Assembly (NCBI GenBank): GCA_050953425.1
Contig: JBMNMQ010000003.1
Location: forward strand, 1-64,000
Source of the DNA: RUG100 sp050953425
GTDB lineage: Bacteria; Bacillota; Clostridia; Peptostreptococcales; Anaerovoracaceae
Length of the DNA stretch: 64,000 nucleotides
Reading direction: 5' to 3'
The position numbers and the translations under genes are program-made. Numbering within the stretch: the first letter of the stretch is position 1; each line of letters starts with the position of its first letter. Under the pieces are notes generated by a model that did no database searches, was not told the DNA's origin, and saw nothing but the letters and a program-made list of their open reading frames with translations. Positions 33,134 through 42,177 of this stretch are shown here, piece after piece.

Positions 33134-34840
33134 ATTGAAATTTTGAATTCTATCAGGGAGGCGTTCAACAGCGTTTAGTCTTTCATAGATGGAGTTTAAA
33201 CCTGCATAGGCTTGACGCATTGCGACGGGCATATTATGGTAGTGGCAGTTTCCCGGGGACGATGGAGGAGGTTTCAAATGTCGAAAAACATACCGGGAAA
33301 TCAGAAACATCTTAAGTTGGAGGAGCGCCTGTATATTGAGCAGGCACTCAACGAAAACAAAAGCTTCAAAGATATTGCCAGGTTTCTTTGTAAAGACCCA
33401 TCAACGATCTCCAAAGAGATCCGCAATCACCGGGTTGAAAACAAGAGGAACCGCGGGAGCTTCAATAACCCGAACAACTTCTGCATTCATCGCTTTCGCT
33501 GCAAAAAGCGAAACGTCTGCGACAAGATCATGATCTGTGACCGCAACTGCAGATCATGTTATCGGTGTAATCTTGTCTGCCCGCGATTTGAGCGGGAAGT
33601 CTGTCGTCGTCTGGAGCATGCACCGTATGTCTGCAACGGCTGCGACAAGCTGCGGAATCGCTGCCCGATCTCGACGAAGTACGACTATCGCGCAGCAAAA
33701 GCACAAGAGCAGTATGAACTGCTGCGGAAAACATCCCGCGAAGGGTTTGCTCTGACCCGCAAACAGCGGTTAACGCTTGATTCGATCGTCACACCCCTGA
33801 TCCAGCAAGGACAGTCTCCGTATATGACTCTGGCGAATCACCCGGAGCTGGGGATCTCAGTCAAGACGCTTTACAATTATATCGATGCCGGGTATCTCAC
33901 CGCTCGCAACATAGATTTGAAGCGAAAAGTGAAGTTCAAACCCCGAAAGGTCCACAAGAAGCAGATAACGGATCGCGAGGTTTTCAAAGGACGGAGCTAT
34001 GCGGATTTCTGCGACTTGCACCTCGAGTTGTCTCAGTTCGTTGAGATGGACACGGTACACTCGGCACGGGGATCACTGAAATGCTTCCTGACGCTCTATT
34101 TTCCGGATACAGAGCTTCTGGTTGCACATATGATGAATCGCTGCACGGCAGGGGCTGTTCGGTTGGTTTTCGAACGTCTCCAGCGCTCTCTTGGCGGTCC
34201 TGACTCGTTTCATACTCTCTTTCCCGTCATCCTTACAGATCGGGGAGCCGAATTCGGAAATCCGGAAAGACTGGAAAACAGTCCGGAGGGAACGCCGCGC
34301 AGCAGCATCTATTACTGCGATCCCATGAGAAGTGATCAAAAGGCCGGTATTGAAAATATCCATACAATGCTTCGCATGATCTTTCCAAAAGGTACAGATT
34401 TCCAGCCTTACACGCAATGGGATCTCAGAAAGGCGGTGGATCATATCAATTCCACACCTCGTTCGGCGCTGAATGGAGATACACCGTATTCTCTGGCGCT
34501 CAAAAAAATTGGCTCTGAGAGACTCAGAGCCTTGCAGCTACAGCCGGTACCGGCTGATGAAGTGGCACTAACACCTCAGCTGCTTAGATAAACCGTATCC
34601 TAGAATCAGATCGTCCCCGAGAGCTCAAAATTGAAAATCCGCATTCAAACCTGTGGAAATTAAACATACATAACATATTTCCAGAGGCCCTATTAGAGTG
34701 CCCGAAAACAATTTCTTTTTCTAAGAAGCTGAGCTAATTATACCACATCGGCAGTGTGTCATCTGAAAAAACTTTAAAAAAACAACGGTTTTTCAGTGCA
34801 CGTGGAATTCACTTTTACACATAGAATTTAAATTTTCAAT
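33134..34840 (+). mobile_element. IS30-type insertion sequence
   Basis: About 1.7 kb with imperfect inverted ends: 33134-33153 and 34821-34840 match at 18 of 20 positions (left end begins ATTGAAATTTTG). The transposase gene occupies 33278-34591; the 230 bases after it show no gene. It lies only 30 bases from the IS481-type element, so both used the same permissive spot next to the ICE end. Confidence 0.7.
33278..34591 (+). CDS. IS30-family transposase
   Basis: A 437-residue protein, ATG 33278 with GATGGAGGAGG upstream. The N-terminal HTH (HLKLEERLYIEQALNENKSFKDIA) with the SKEIRNHR signature is typical of IS30, followed by a Cys-rich zinc-binding segment (residues about 70-125, many CxxC). 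The DDE core shows Asp in EMDTVHSARG, Asp in ILTDRGAEFGNP, and Glu in KAGIENIHTM. Intact. Confidence 0.9.
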   Translation: MSKNIPGNQKHLKLEERLYIEQALNENKSFKDIARFLCKDPSTISKEIRNHRVENKRNRGSFNNPNNFCIHRFRCKKRNVCDKIMICDRNCRSCYRCNLVCPRFEREVCRRLEHAPYVCNGCDKLRNRCPISTKYDYRAAKAQEQYELLRKTSREGFALTRKQRLTLDSIVTPLIQQGQSPYMTLANHPELGISVKTLYNYIDAGYLTARNIDLKRKVKFKPRKVHKKQITDREVFKGRSYADFCDLHLELSQFVEMDTVHSARGSLKCFLTLYFPDTELLVAHMMNRCTAGAVRLVFERLQRSLGGPDSFHTLFPVILTDRGAEFGNPERLENSPEGTPRSSIYYCDPMRSDQKAGIENIHTMLRMIFPKGTDFQPYTQWDLRKAVDHINSTPRSALNGDTPYSLALKKIGSERLRALQLQPVPADEVALTPQLLR

Positions 34841-34879
34841 TCAGCGTATCGCTGGAAAACGGCAGGGAAAGGAGCTGCT

Positions 34880-36640
34880 ATGAATAAAGGATATTTTCAG
34901 ACGTTGATGCATCGGGAACCTTCTGCGGGCGAGCAGAGATATATCTTCCTCGTCGACAGCGAAGACCTGGCTGTGAATATCATTGAGGCCGGGTATCAGG
35001 CGGTGGTGCTGCAGCAGGGAATAGAAGCGTTTTTCACACCGGAGGAGCTGACGGCCTATATGGACAGTATCCAGTTCAGGGGTCTGCATCTCACATCGTA
35101 CCGGTATGTTCCTGCCAGCTCATCCAAGAAAATTAACGATTTTCTCGGAGAATACTTCCGTGCGAATTATCTGAACTGGTGTGAGGGCTGGAAACTCTTC
35201 AAGGATAAGGAATATCTGGCAAATGCGGGAGCGGAGGAAGAAATCAAAGACATTCTTGTCCGGTTCATTGAACGACATGAGAGAAAGCCGAAGACGCAGA
35301 CAAATCTGGACGCGTACCATGTGCTTTCAAAGGACGGAGAACCGGTCGGGGTGCTGGACATTGAGATCGTGGATGATATCCTGCACACGGTTCCGTTCTT
35401 TGTAATCGGCGCGACACCGTTTCTTTATGAGAATGGAGTCTATCGGGAAGATATCGGATGCGTCCGGCTGAAATCGATCATCCAGGAGCACCTGTACCGC
35501 AGGTTTATCAAGAGTCCGACCCTGAAGCGGATCTGCGATCTTCTGATCAGTCAGAGCAGCGTGCAGAGAAGCTTTGCAGATCTCTACAATTATCCGCCGG
35601 AATGGGTGAATTTCGAGAACGGTTTTTACGATCCGACAGAGAGGAAACTCATCCCTCACGATCCGAAATACTTATCCATCAATCAGATCCCGCATGAATT
35701 TCATCCGGAAAAAAGAGAGGAAATCATGAAGGGCGGCGATGTGATGAAACAGTATCTCGCCGTTTCTCTTCCCGACCCGGTTGAGCAGCAGATGCTGTGG
35801 GAATATCTCGGTTACTGCATGACAGCGGACACGAAGATGCAGAAGTTTCTCATGCTGATCGGTGAAGGAGGAACCGGGAAGTCGGTCATCATTCACCTGT
35901 TTCAGAAAGTGATCGGAATGAAGAACTGCTCCTGTATCTCCCTGCAGGATCTGAACCGCAGGTTTTATGCAACGGGACTTTTCGGAAAACTTCTGAATAC
36001 CTGCGGCGACATTCCCTGTAAAGCGCTCGAAAGCATTGATGTGCTGAAGAAAGCGGTCGGAGAAGACAGTCTGATTTTCGAGAAGAAAAGTCAGGATGCG
36101 CTGCAGTTCACCAGTCATGCAAAGCTTCTGTTTTCCTCCAATGGGATGCCGGATAACGTGGAAGAAAAGTCCGATGCATTTTACCGGAGGCTTCTCATTC
36201 TGGAGATGAATCACAAGCCGGAGATAAACGATCCGGAGCTGAAAAAGAAGATGGATCAGGAGATTGATTATGCGATCGTGATGGCGATGGACGCGCTCCA
36301 CAGACTCTATGAACAAGGCGCATTGTCAGAGAGCGAAAACAGCCGCAAGTGCGTTGAGGAGGCCAGAAAATCTGCGGACAGTGTGATGGCATTTATCAGT
36401 GAACGGCTGATGGAAAAGAAAGGCATCTGGCTGAACCGGAGCAGTGCTTACGAAGCCTATGAAGAGTATTGCAAAGACGATGGCAGACAGCCACTCGGAA
36501 AAGCAAAATTCATTCCGGAGATGAAGCGCAAAGGATATCAGGCGGTCAAGAATCAGGGAATTTTCAAATATAGGGACACCGCGCTTTGTGAGGGGGAATT
36601 TCAGCTGCTGGATAAGGACGCAGATATTCCATTCGAGTAA
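34880..36640 (+). CDS. P4/D5-type primase-helicase (phage/plasmid family)
   Basis: A 586-residue protein with GGAAAGGAGCTGCT upstream. The C-terminal two thirds is an SF3 helicase: D5_N-like region (about 200-310), Walker A GEGGTGKS at about residue 335, Walker B-like LLNTCGDIP, and the C-terminal winged-helix (KGIWLNRSSAYEAYEEYC). The N-terminal 120 residues are too short for a full primase and keep only a toprim-like strand (YIFLVDSEDLAVNII). It is probably the replication protein of a second, now incomplete, mobile element; the IS30 ends directly before it and may have removed its original upstream partners. Confidence 0.85.
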   Translation: MNKGYFQTLMHREPSAGEQRYIFLVDSEDLAVNIIEAGYQAVVLQQGIEAFFTPEELTAYMDSIQFRGLHLTSYRYVPASSSKKINDFLGEYFRANYLNWCEGWKLFKDKEYLANAGAEEEIKDILVRFIERHERKPKTQTNLDAYHVLSKDGEPVGVLDIEIVDDILHTVPFFVIGATPFLYENGVYREDIGCVRLKSIIQEHLYRRFIKSPTLKRICDLLISQSSVQRSFADLYNYPPEWVNFENGFYDPTERKLIPHDPKYLSINQIPHEFHPEKREEIMKGGDVMKQYLAVSLPDPVEQQMLWEYLGYCMTADTKMQKFLMLIGEGGTGKSVIIHLFQKVIGMKNCSCISLQDLNRRFYATGLFGKLLNTCGDIPCKALESIDVLKKAVGEDSLIFEKKSQDALQFTSHAKLLFSSNGMPDNVEEKSDAFYRRLLILEMNHKPEINDPELKKKMDQEIDYAIVMAMDALHRLYEQGALSESENSRKCVEEARKSADSVMAFISERLMEKKGIWLNRSSAYEAYEEYCKDDGRQPLGKAKFIPEMKRKGYQAVKNQGIFKYRDTALCEGEFQLLDKDADIPFE

Positions 36641-36677
36641 TTTTCAGATAGGGCAATGAGAATGCGGAGGGGCAAAA

Positions 36678-36797
36678 GGGGCATCATTTTATAAATCAGG
36701 CAATTGTTTCAGATTTTTAGAACCAGAATCCCGTATGTAATCGGGAAAGTCGGCTCCGGAAAATGAAAAGCGGCAACGATTAAAAAAATGATGCCCC
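36678..36797. repeat. 120-bp segment with 13-bp perfect inverted ends
   Basis: GGGGCATCATTTT (36678-36690) and AAAATGATGCCCC (36785-36797) are perfect inverted repeats. Further GGGGCA copies lie at 36668 and 36844 and a TGCCCC copy at 36800. The 36641-37193 stretch has no gene; this segment may be a small non-autonomous element or binding sites of the primase-helicase. Confidence 0.45.
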
Positions 36798-36900
36798 TAA
36801 TGCCCCGGCTGATTCGAAAGTAATAATTTGTCACAGGGGGATAAGGGGCATGAAAAATCATGTTGCTGATATTTTTCAAAGATATGGGGTGTCTTTGTAA

Positions 36901-36994
36901 GCGTTCCGGAACGGAACGCGCAGCCGTCACGCGAAGCGGGACGATCAAAGGGATCGGGGCACTTCCCCGACAAGCAGGCGGCCTCGCGTGACGG
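36901..36994 (+). other. Second oriT/origin-like hairpin cluster
   Basis: GCGTTCC / GGAACGC (36901-36919) is followed by CCGTCACGCG / CGCGTGACGG (36924-36933 with 36985-36994), which encloses CGGGG / CCCCG (36955-36969). Dense nested GC stems in a gene-free region next to a replication gene are typical of plasmid or ICE transfer or replication origins. No relaxase gene is close by, so it would be an orphan. Confidence 0.45.
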
Positions 36995-37193
36995 TTCACC
37001 GTCAGGGGTGGTGGGCCAACAAGGCATTGCTTGCCGGATTGCGAATGTCTGTATTTGGATAGAATAATAAGCGTGGCTGAATAAATCAGATGACGATAAC
37101 AAGTTATCTCTGACAATAAAGGATAGAGCATCAAAGAATTCACTTTTTCGTGATATAATAAGATAAAAATCATGACACATTCTGGAGGTTGCC

Positions 37194-37421
37194 ATGTCCG
37201 TGACATATAAAAAATTATTTCATCTGCTGATCGACAAGGATATGTCCGTAGCGGAGCTTCAAAAAAAGGCCGGTTACAGCGCAAACATATCAACCAGACT
37301 CAGAAATGATACATACGTGTCTCTGGAATCAATCGAGAAAATCTGCCGGGTACTGCATTGTAAAGTCGACGACATCGTGGATTTTATTCCAGAAATTAAA
37401 ACGGATAAGGAGAATGGATAA
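37194..37421 (+). CDS. XRE-family HTH regulator
   Basis: A 75-residue protein that is almost entirely a Cro/CI-type HTH (MSVAELQKKAGYSANISTRLRND, then SLESIEKICRVLHCKVDDIVDF). CTGGAGGTTGCC precedes the ATG. Its stop overlaps the start of an hsdM fragment (TAATG), the usual place of the regulator of a type I restriction-modification operon. The regulator survives though its operon is wrecked. Confidence 0.8.
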   Translation: MSVTYKKLFHLLIDKDMSVAELQKKAGYSANISTRLRNDTYVSLESIEKICRVLHCKVDDIVDFIPEIKTDKENG

Positions 37422-37680
37422 TGGCGAACGCTGTGAATATAAGAAAACTGGAATCGGAACTCTGGGAGTCAGCGGACCTTCTTAGGCAGGGATCTAAGCT
37501 GACGTCAAATCAGTATTGCATGCCCGTGCTGGGATTGATTTTTTTGCGCTATGCATACGGAAGATATAAGGCTGCGGAAAAAGAAATTCTGAAGGATCGC
37601 CCGATGCGCGGAGGTCGTGTCATGCCGGTCGAAGCCAGCGATTTTGCTGCAAAAAGTGCGCTGTATCTTCCAAAAGAAAG
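37421..37680 (+). pseudogene. hsdM: N-terminal fragment of HsdM (type I methylase)
   Basis: The first about 87 residues match the HsdM N-terminal helical domain (LESELWESADLLRQGSKL, NQYCMPVLGLIFLRYAYGRY, AKSALYLPKE), after which the frame leaves the family. No catalytic NPPF motif is left. The reading frame runs on for nine unrelated codons. It is joined directly to HsdS sequence, so one deletion removed most of hsdM and the start of hsdS. Confidence 0.8.
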
Positions 37681-37683
37681 GAA

Positions 37684-37843
37684 ATTATTCAAAAAACATC
37701 AGGGCAGATAATTACAGAATGCGACTATATTAGCGAAGAAGCATATGAAGAAATAGATAAAACATATGGAGTGCCTCAAGAAGGAGATTTACTATTAACG
37801 ACTAGAGGGACATATGGTGTTCCATATATTTATAGCGGAACTG
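37684..37843 (+). pseudogene. hsdS: Fragment of HsdS (type I specificity subunit)
   Basis: A different frame from the hsdM piece reads QIITECDYISEEAYEE and GVPQEGDLLLTTRGTYG, a conserved strand pair from an HsdS target-recognition domain. Only about 53 residues remain. It joins hsdR sequence near 37843. Confidence 0.7.
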
Positions 37844-38005
37844 GATCACTGGACAGATAAACAAGAGACAAAAGCTGCCGTGGATAATCTAATCCGGGAT
37901 ACGTTATGGGAAGAACTTCCCGCAAGCTATGATGAGGTAAGCATATCACATTATTGGCAGCAGATTTATGAGTATGTATATACGAGATATAGTTCGGTAG
38001 CATAG
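37840..38005 (+). pseudogene. hsdR: C-terminal fragment of HsdR (type I restriction subunit)
   Basis: The frame reads DHWTDKQETKAAVDNLIRD, then LPASYDEVSISHYWQQIYEYV and stops normally. This is the C-terminal end of HsdR proteins. The helicase and nuclease parts are gone. With the two pieces before, it shows an operon hsdM-hsdS-hsdR reduced by two internal deletions to less than 600 bases. Confidence 0.75.
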
Positions 38006-38040
38006 AATTTTTAATGAGCCGTTCTAAGGAAAGGTAATGT

Positions 38041-39840
38041 ATGTCACAATTTAATGTTTATAGCACATCCGTTGAGGATATCATCGGTTGGGTCAAATCC
38101 GGAGAAGTTGCAATTCCGGAAATCCAGCGTCCGTTTGTCTGGGACTCATCAAAAGTAAGGGATCTCTTGGATTCTTTGTATAAGGGATTTCCAATAGGTT
38201 ATATCATTGTTTGGAAGAATCCCGATGTGAAGCTGAAGGATGGGAGTATTTCTTCTGGGAAGAAGATCCTGATTGATGGTCAGCAACGGGTAACCGCTCT
38301 TCAAGCAGCTGTTGCAGGACTCATGGTCACTGGATCAGATTATAAGAAGAGAAGAATACGTATTGCATTCAACCCAGTAACAGAAACATTCGAAGTGTTG
38401 AACCCTGCAATTGAGAAGGACAGCAAATGGATCTCTGACATATCTGAAGTTTTTACGCCAACGTTTTCTGAATGGTCATTTATACCGAATTATTGCCAGA
38501 CAAATAACATTGCTGGACAGGAACAAGTGGTCGCATCAGCGATCACGAAGCTGAAATCTATTTTGAATATCAGTTTGGGGGTAACAGATCTTAGCCAAAC
38601 ACTTACCATTGATGACGTGACTGATATCTTTATTCGGATCAATTCTCAGGGAGTCGTATTATCGCAGGCAGATTTTGCTATGTCCAAAATTTCTGCGGAT
38701 GATCTGTATGGCGGAAATGACACCAGGAAGATGATTGATTATTTCTGCCACTTTATGCAGAGCCCGATTGATTATGAAATGATTGCTTCAAATGATACCG
38801 AGTTTGTCTCTTCTGGAGGCATGCAGAAAATCAAGTGGATAGTTAATGAAACAGAGGATATCTATGTGCCGACGTATTCAGACGTATTGCGCGTTTCTTT
38901 TACGCATAAATTCATGCGTGGAAAGATAGCGGACCTTGTTAGCCTTTTATCCGGACGTGATTTTGAAACCAGAGAAAATTTGGAAAGCATCGCAGAAGAT
39001 TCATTCCATAAGCTTCGTTCAGGGGTGGAAGACTTTGTAAATGAAACAAACTTTAAGCGCTATATCATGATTGTGAAATCGACTGGCATCATTGATCCAG
39101 CACTCGTTCGTTCTCAGAATGTGCTGAACTTTGGGTATATTTTATATCTGACGCTCAAAGATAAAGGGATGAATTCGGGATTGATAGAAAAACTTGTTCG
39201 TAAGTGGATTGTGCTTTCTATGTTAACAGGGCGGTATTCAGGAGCGTCCGCATCAGCGATTGATTACGATATCAAACGATTTACAGAAATGGATCCCGAA
39301 CAGTTTATTGCTACTACTGAAGAGGGGGAACTATCTGATGCCTTCTGGAATACTGTACTTGTCCAGAGACTGGACACATCCGTATCCAGCAGTCCTTTTT
39401 TCCTTTTATTCCTGATGGCACAGGTGAAATTGGGCTCGCGCGGATTCCTGTCCGAGCAAATTGACGTTGAGTCTTTGATTCAGCAGCGCGGAGATATTCA
39501 TCACATCTTCCCCAAGAAATATCTTCAGAAGAATGGAATCAACAACCGCAAAGACTACAATCAAATTGCGAATTATGCCTATACACAATCGGAGATCAAT
39601 ATAAAGATCAAGGATGATTCACCATGCGTGTATATGGCTAAGATGAAAAAACAGGTTGCAAGTGGCGAACTGCAGTATGGTGGCATCACGGATGAAAATG
39701 ATCTAAAGAAAAATCTTGCTGAGAATTGCGTGCCAGAAGAGTTTGTGAATATGGATATTCATGATTACAAGGAGTTCCTCGAGAAACGGCGCATTTTGAT
39801 GGCAAGGTTTATTCATAGATTTTATAACAGTTTGGGGTAA
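38041..39840 (+). CDS. DUF262 (GmrSD-like) restriction-type protein
   Basis: A 599-residue protein. The N-terminal DUF262 domain has IPEIQRPFVWDSSKV, DSLYKGFPIGYI and the nucleotide-dependent signature LIDGQQRVTAL (about residues 80-90). The C-terminal part has an HNH-like DIHHIFPKKYL motif with NRKDYNQIANYAYT downstream. This is the single-chain GmrSD-type architecture of modification-dependent restriction enzymes. It appears intact and sits directly after the ruined type I system, a typical defence-island spot. Confidence 0.85.
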   Translation: MSQFNVYSTSVEDIIGWVKSGEVAIPEIQRPFVWDSSKVRDLLDSLYKGFPIGYIIVWKNPDVKLKDGSISSGKKILIDGQQRVTALQAAVAGLMVTGSDYKKRRIRIAFNPVTETFEVLNPAIEKDSKWISDISEVFTPTFSEWSFIPNYCQTNNIAGQEQVVASAITKLKSILNISLGVTDLSQTLTIDDVTDIFIRINSQGVVLSQADFAMSKISADDLYGGNDTRKMIDYFCHFMQSPIDYEMIASNDTEFVSSGGMQKIKWIVNETEDIYVPTYSDVLRVSFTHKFMRGKIADLVSLLSGRDFETRENLESIAEDSFHKLRSGVEDFVNETNFKRYIMIVKSTGIIDPALVRSQNVLNFGYILYLTLKDKGMNSGLIEKLVRKWIVLSMLTGRYSGASASAIDYDIKRFTEMDPEQFIATTEEGELSDAFWNTVLVQRLDTSVSSSPFFLLFLMAQVKLGSRGFLSEQIDVESLIQQRGDIHHIFPKKYLQKNGINNRKDYNQIANYAYTQSEINIKIKDDSPCVYMAKMKKQVASGELQYGGITDENDLKKNLAENCVPEEFVNMDIHDYKEFLEKRRILMARFIHRFYNSLG

Positions 39841-39993
39841 TGATATTAATACTTGAATGACCATATTCATGACGGGAAAGGATAACTTTATGTTCGTGAC
39901 AGTTCGGAAGAGAATAGAACAATTGAATAGGACAACTCAGTTGCAGTATCAGTTGTTCGATTGTGAAGCCTGTTGTTGCACGGTAGAGCAGAT

Positions 39994-40551
39994 ATGAAGA
40001 AATTTGACATGCGCTTTGATGAGAGCATATTCAGGAATCTTATCGGACAAATTTTTCGCAAATACAGATGCGATCCATTCGCAAATACGCCGTCGATAAC
40101 GCAAATCGTTGGATTATATATCGGCGATGATGTTTATAAAATGTCCAATGTGCAGGAATCGGTAGATTATTATGGGAATATGGACGATATAGCGGTCTGC
40201 CGTTTTATGAAAGCGGAAGATGCCGATATTCATTCAGCACTGGAAGGAGTAGAACAAATCGATACGCCAATTAACGGACGTATTGAGAAAATAGTGCTGG
40301 TTAATGAAAATCAGCAGGTCTTTGAAAACGGAAATCAGACATATGATGTATGGCTGACACGAGGGGTGATCTTCACAGTGGATGGCCTGGAGATTTCGTT
40401 TGAAAAACAGAACTGGCCTTATTCTGAGGAAATCAACATTGAGCGAGGGCATCATTTAATTGAAAAATTCGGAGATGTGAAGGAATTTTCTGAAGACTGG
40501 GATTCGGGGATTAGGGCAATTGCGACGAGAGAAAATGTGATTCTTTGCTAA
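39994..40551 (+). CDS. Hypothetical protein beside DUF262 gene
   Basis: A 185-residue protein, taken from MKKFDMRFDESIF; the ribosome site is weak (GAGCAGAT). Mainly beta-strands with alternating acidic loops (EQIDTPINGRIEKIVLVN, WLTRGVIFTVDGLEISF) suggest a compact immunity-like or binding domain. No signal peptide, helices or catalytic motifs. It lies 150 bases after the DUF262 gene and could be its partner, but nothing proves this. Confidence 0.5.
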   Translation: MKKFDMRFDESIFRNLIGQIFRKYRCDPFANTPSITQIVGLYIGDDVYKMSNVQESVDYYGNMDDIAVCRFMKAEDADIHSALEGVEQIDTPINGRIEKIVLVNENQQVFENGNQTYDVWLTRGVIFTVDGLEISFEKQNWPYSEEINIERGHHLIEKFGDVKEFSEDWDSGIRAIATRENVILC

Positions 40552-40635
40552 AAGGAAGGTGATAGTTGTATCTAATTGCCATAGAGAGGGAAACCGTGTC
40601 ACTGATGCTGATGGTAAGTTAAGGAGGTTCCGCAG

Positions 40636-41988
40636 ATGCCGGAAAAGCAGAATATCGAATGGAAAGCCAAATGGAAAGATGAATATTTGGAATGGATCTG
40701 CGGTTTTGCTAATGCGCAGGGCGGAAAGATTTATATTGGTTGCAATGATAATGGCGAAGTAATAGGTGTTGCTAATGCAAAGAAGCTGATGGAAGATATT
40801 CCCAACAAAATCCGTGATGCAATGGGGATTATTGTTGATGTGAATCTTCTTGAGAAAGATGGTCTTGAGTATATTGAGATCAATGTGCCCGCCTATCCGG
40901 TCGGTATTTCCTGCAAGGGTGTTTATTATTACCGGAGCGGAAGTACAAAGCAGACTCTGTCAGGCCCGGCGCTCGAAACATTCCTTCTCCGCAGACGCGG
41001 TGTCTCATGGGACAATATGCCATTTCCATCTTTCCAGATGAAAGACGTTGATGATGGAGAAGTGGATCGTTTCCGTAAACTGGCCGCAAAGAGAGGAAGA
41101 ATTGCACCAGAACTGTTGGAGGAACCGAAAGAAGTTCTGATGCAGAAGCTTCATCTGGTCAACAACGGCTATCTGACAAATGCGGCGATGCTGTTGTTCG
41201 CAAAAGACCCACAGGACTGGCAGCAAGGTGCCTATATCAAAATCGGCTATTTTGAGAATGATGCAGACCTTCTGTATCAGGATGAGATCCATGGCTCCCT
41301 GCTTGAGCAGGTGGATAAAGCACTTGAAGTGATCTATCTGAAATACATGAAGGCAAAAATATCGTACGAAGGAATCCAGAGGATCGAACGGTATTTTGTT
41401 CCGGAATCAGCATTGCGTGAAGCGTTATTGAACGCAGTCTGCCACAAGCAGTATGAATCGAGTATTCCTGTTCAGGTCAGCGTTTATGAGGACAGACTCT
41501 ATGTGGCAAACGTCGGAACTCTTCCGGAGACATGGACGAAGGATAATCTTCTCGGAAAACATGAATCCAGACCTTATAACCCGAATGTTGCTACGGTGAT
41601 GTATTATGCTGGTTTTATTGAGAGCTGGGGCCGTGGAATCGAGAAGATCTGTGCGGCATGTGAAGCGGATGGGCTGCCGGCACCAGAGTATACAGTGCAT
41701 CCCGGAGATATCATGCTGAAGTTCTCCGCACCGGAAGACAGAATTGTCAGGGTGAATGATAGGGTGACTGATCAGGTGACTAGTGAGGTGACTGATCAAT
41801 TATCAGAGCGGGAAAAGAAAGTGTTGAGCCTGCTTCTGGAAGATCCGGGATACACTATGCCACAGCTGGCAGATAAGATTGGTGTCAGCAGAAAGACGAT
41901 AAGTCTGTATCTTAAAGCTCTCAAAGAGAGGAAATTAATAGAGCGGGTTGGGTCTGCCAGGAGCGGACATTGGAAAGTCAATCAATAA
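40636..41988 (+). CDS. AlbA_2/Schlafen-type ATP-binding transcriptional regulator
   Basis: A 450-residue protein with TAAGGAGGTTCCGCAG upstream. Residues about 5-120 are the AlbA_2 (Schlafen-like) domain (ANAQGGKIYIGCNDNGEVIG). Residues about 250-370 match the HATPase_c_4 domain (ALREALLNAVCHKQY, WGRGIEKI). The C-terminal 60 residues are a winged helix (MPQLADKIGVSRKTISLYL). A 12-bp repeat encodes V-T-D-Q-like tetrapeptides in the linker. Members are found in mobile elements and defence regions; targets unknown. Confidence 0.8.
   Translation: MPEKQNIEWKAKWKDEYLEWICGFANAQGGKIYIGCNDNGEVIGVANAKKLMEDIPNKIRDAMGIIVDVNLLEKDGLEYIEINVPAYPVGISCKGVYYYRSGSTKQTLSGPALETFLLRRRGVSWDNMPFPSFQMKDVDDGEVDRFRKLAAKRGRIAPELLEEPKEVLMQKLHLVNNGYLTNAAMLLFAKDPQDWQQGAYIKIGYFENDADLLYQDEIHGSLLEQVDKALEVIYLKYMKAKISYEGIQRIERYFVPESALREALLNAVCHKQYESSIPVQVSVYEDRLYVANVGTLPETWTKDNLLGKHESRPYNPNVATVMYYAGFIESWGRGIEKICAACEADGLPAPEYTVHPGDIMLKFSAPEDRIVRVNDRVTDQVTSEVTDQLSEREKKVLSLLLEDPGYTMPQLADKIGVSRKTISLYLKALKERKLIERVGSARSGHWKVNQ
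41752..41799 (+). repeat. Four 12-bp tandem repeats inside a coding linker
   Basis: GTGAATGATAGG, GTGACTGATCAG, GTGACTAGTGAG and GTGACTGATCAA lie in tandem and encode VNDR-VTDQ-VTSE-VTDQ. Three more GGTGACT copies, 11 to 12 bases apart, follow the stop codon (42012, 42023, 42035) outside the gene. Confidence 0.75.
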
Positions 41989-42082
41989 TTTCCATCATTG
42001 AGCTTTGAAAGGGTGACTAATGGGTGACTGAAAAGGTGACTATTTGATAAAATGGCGGATACCACGATTGGCTGGAATCACT

Positions 42083-42104
42083 GGGTACAAATTGGGTACA
42101 CTAG
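42083..42104 (+). repeat. Paired GGGTAC motif like the ICE-end motif
   Basis: GGGTACAAATTGGGTACACT resembles the paired TGATAC motif at 31756 in layout (two GRTAC half-sites about 11 bases apart, followed by an AGC-CTTTG type tract). It may mark an end of a second element. Confidence 0.3.
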
Positions 42105-42177
42105 CTTTGGAATGAGGTGAACGGGGAAGAAAAGCGTATCAAAATGATACGCATCAAAACGAAAATCAAGCAGATTC

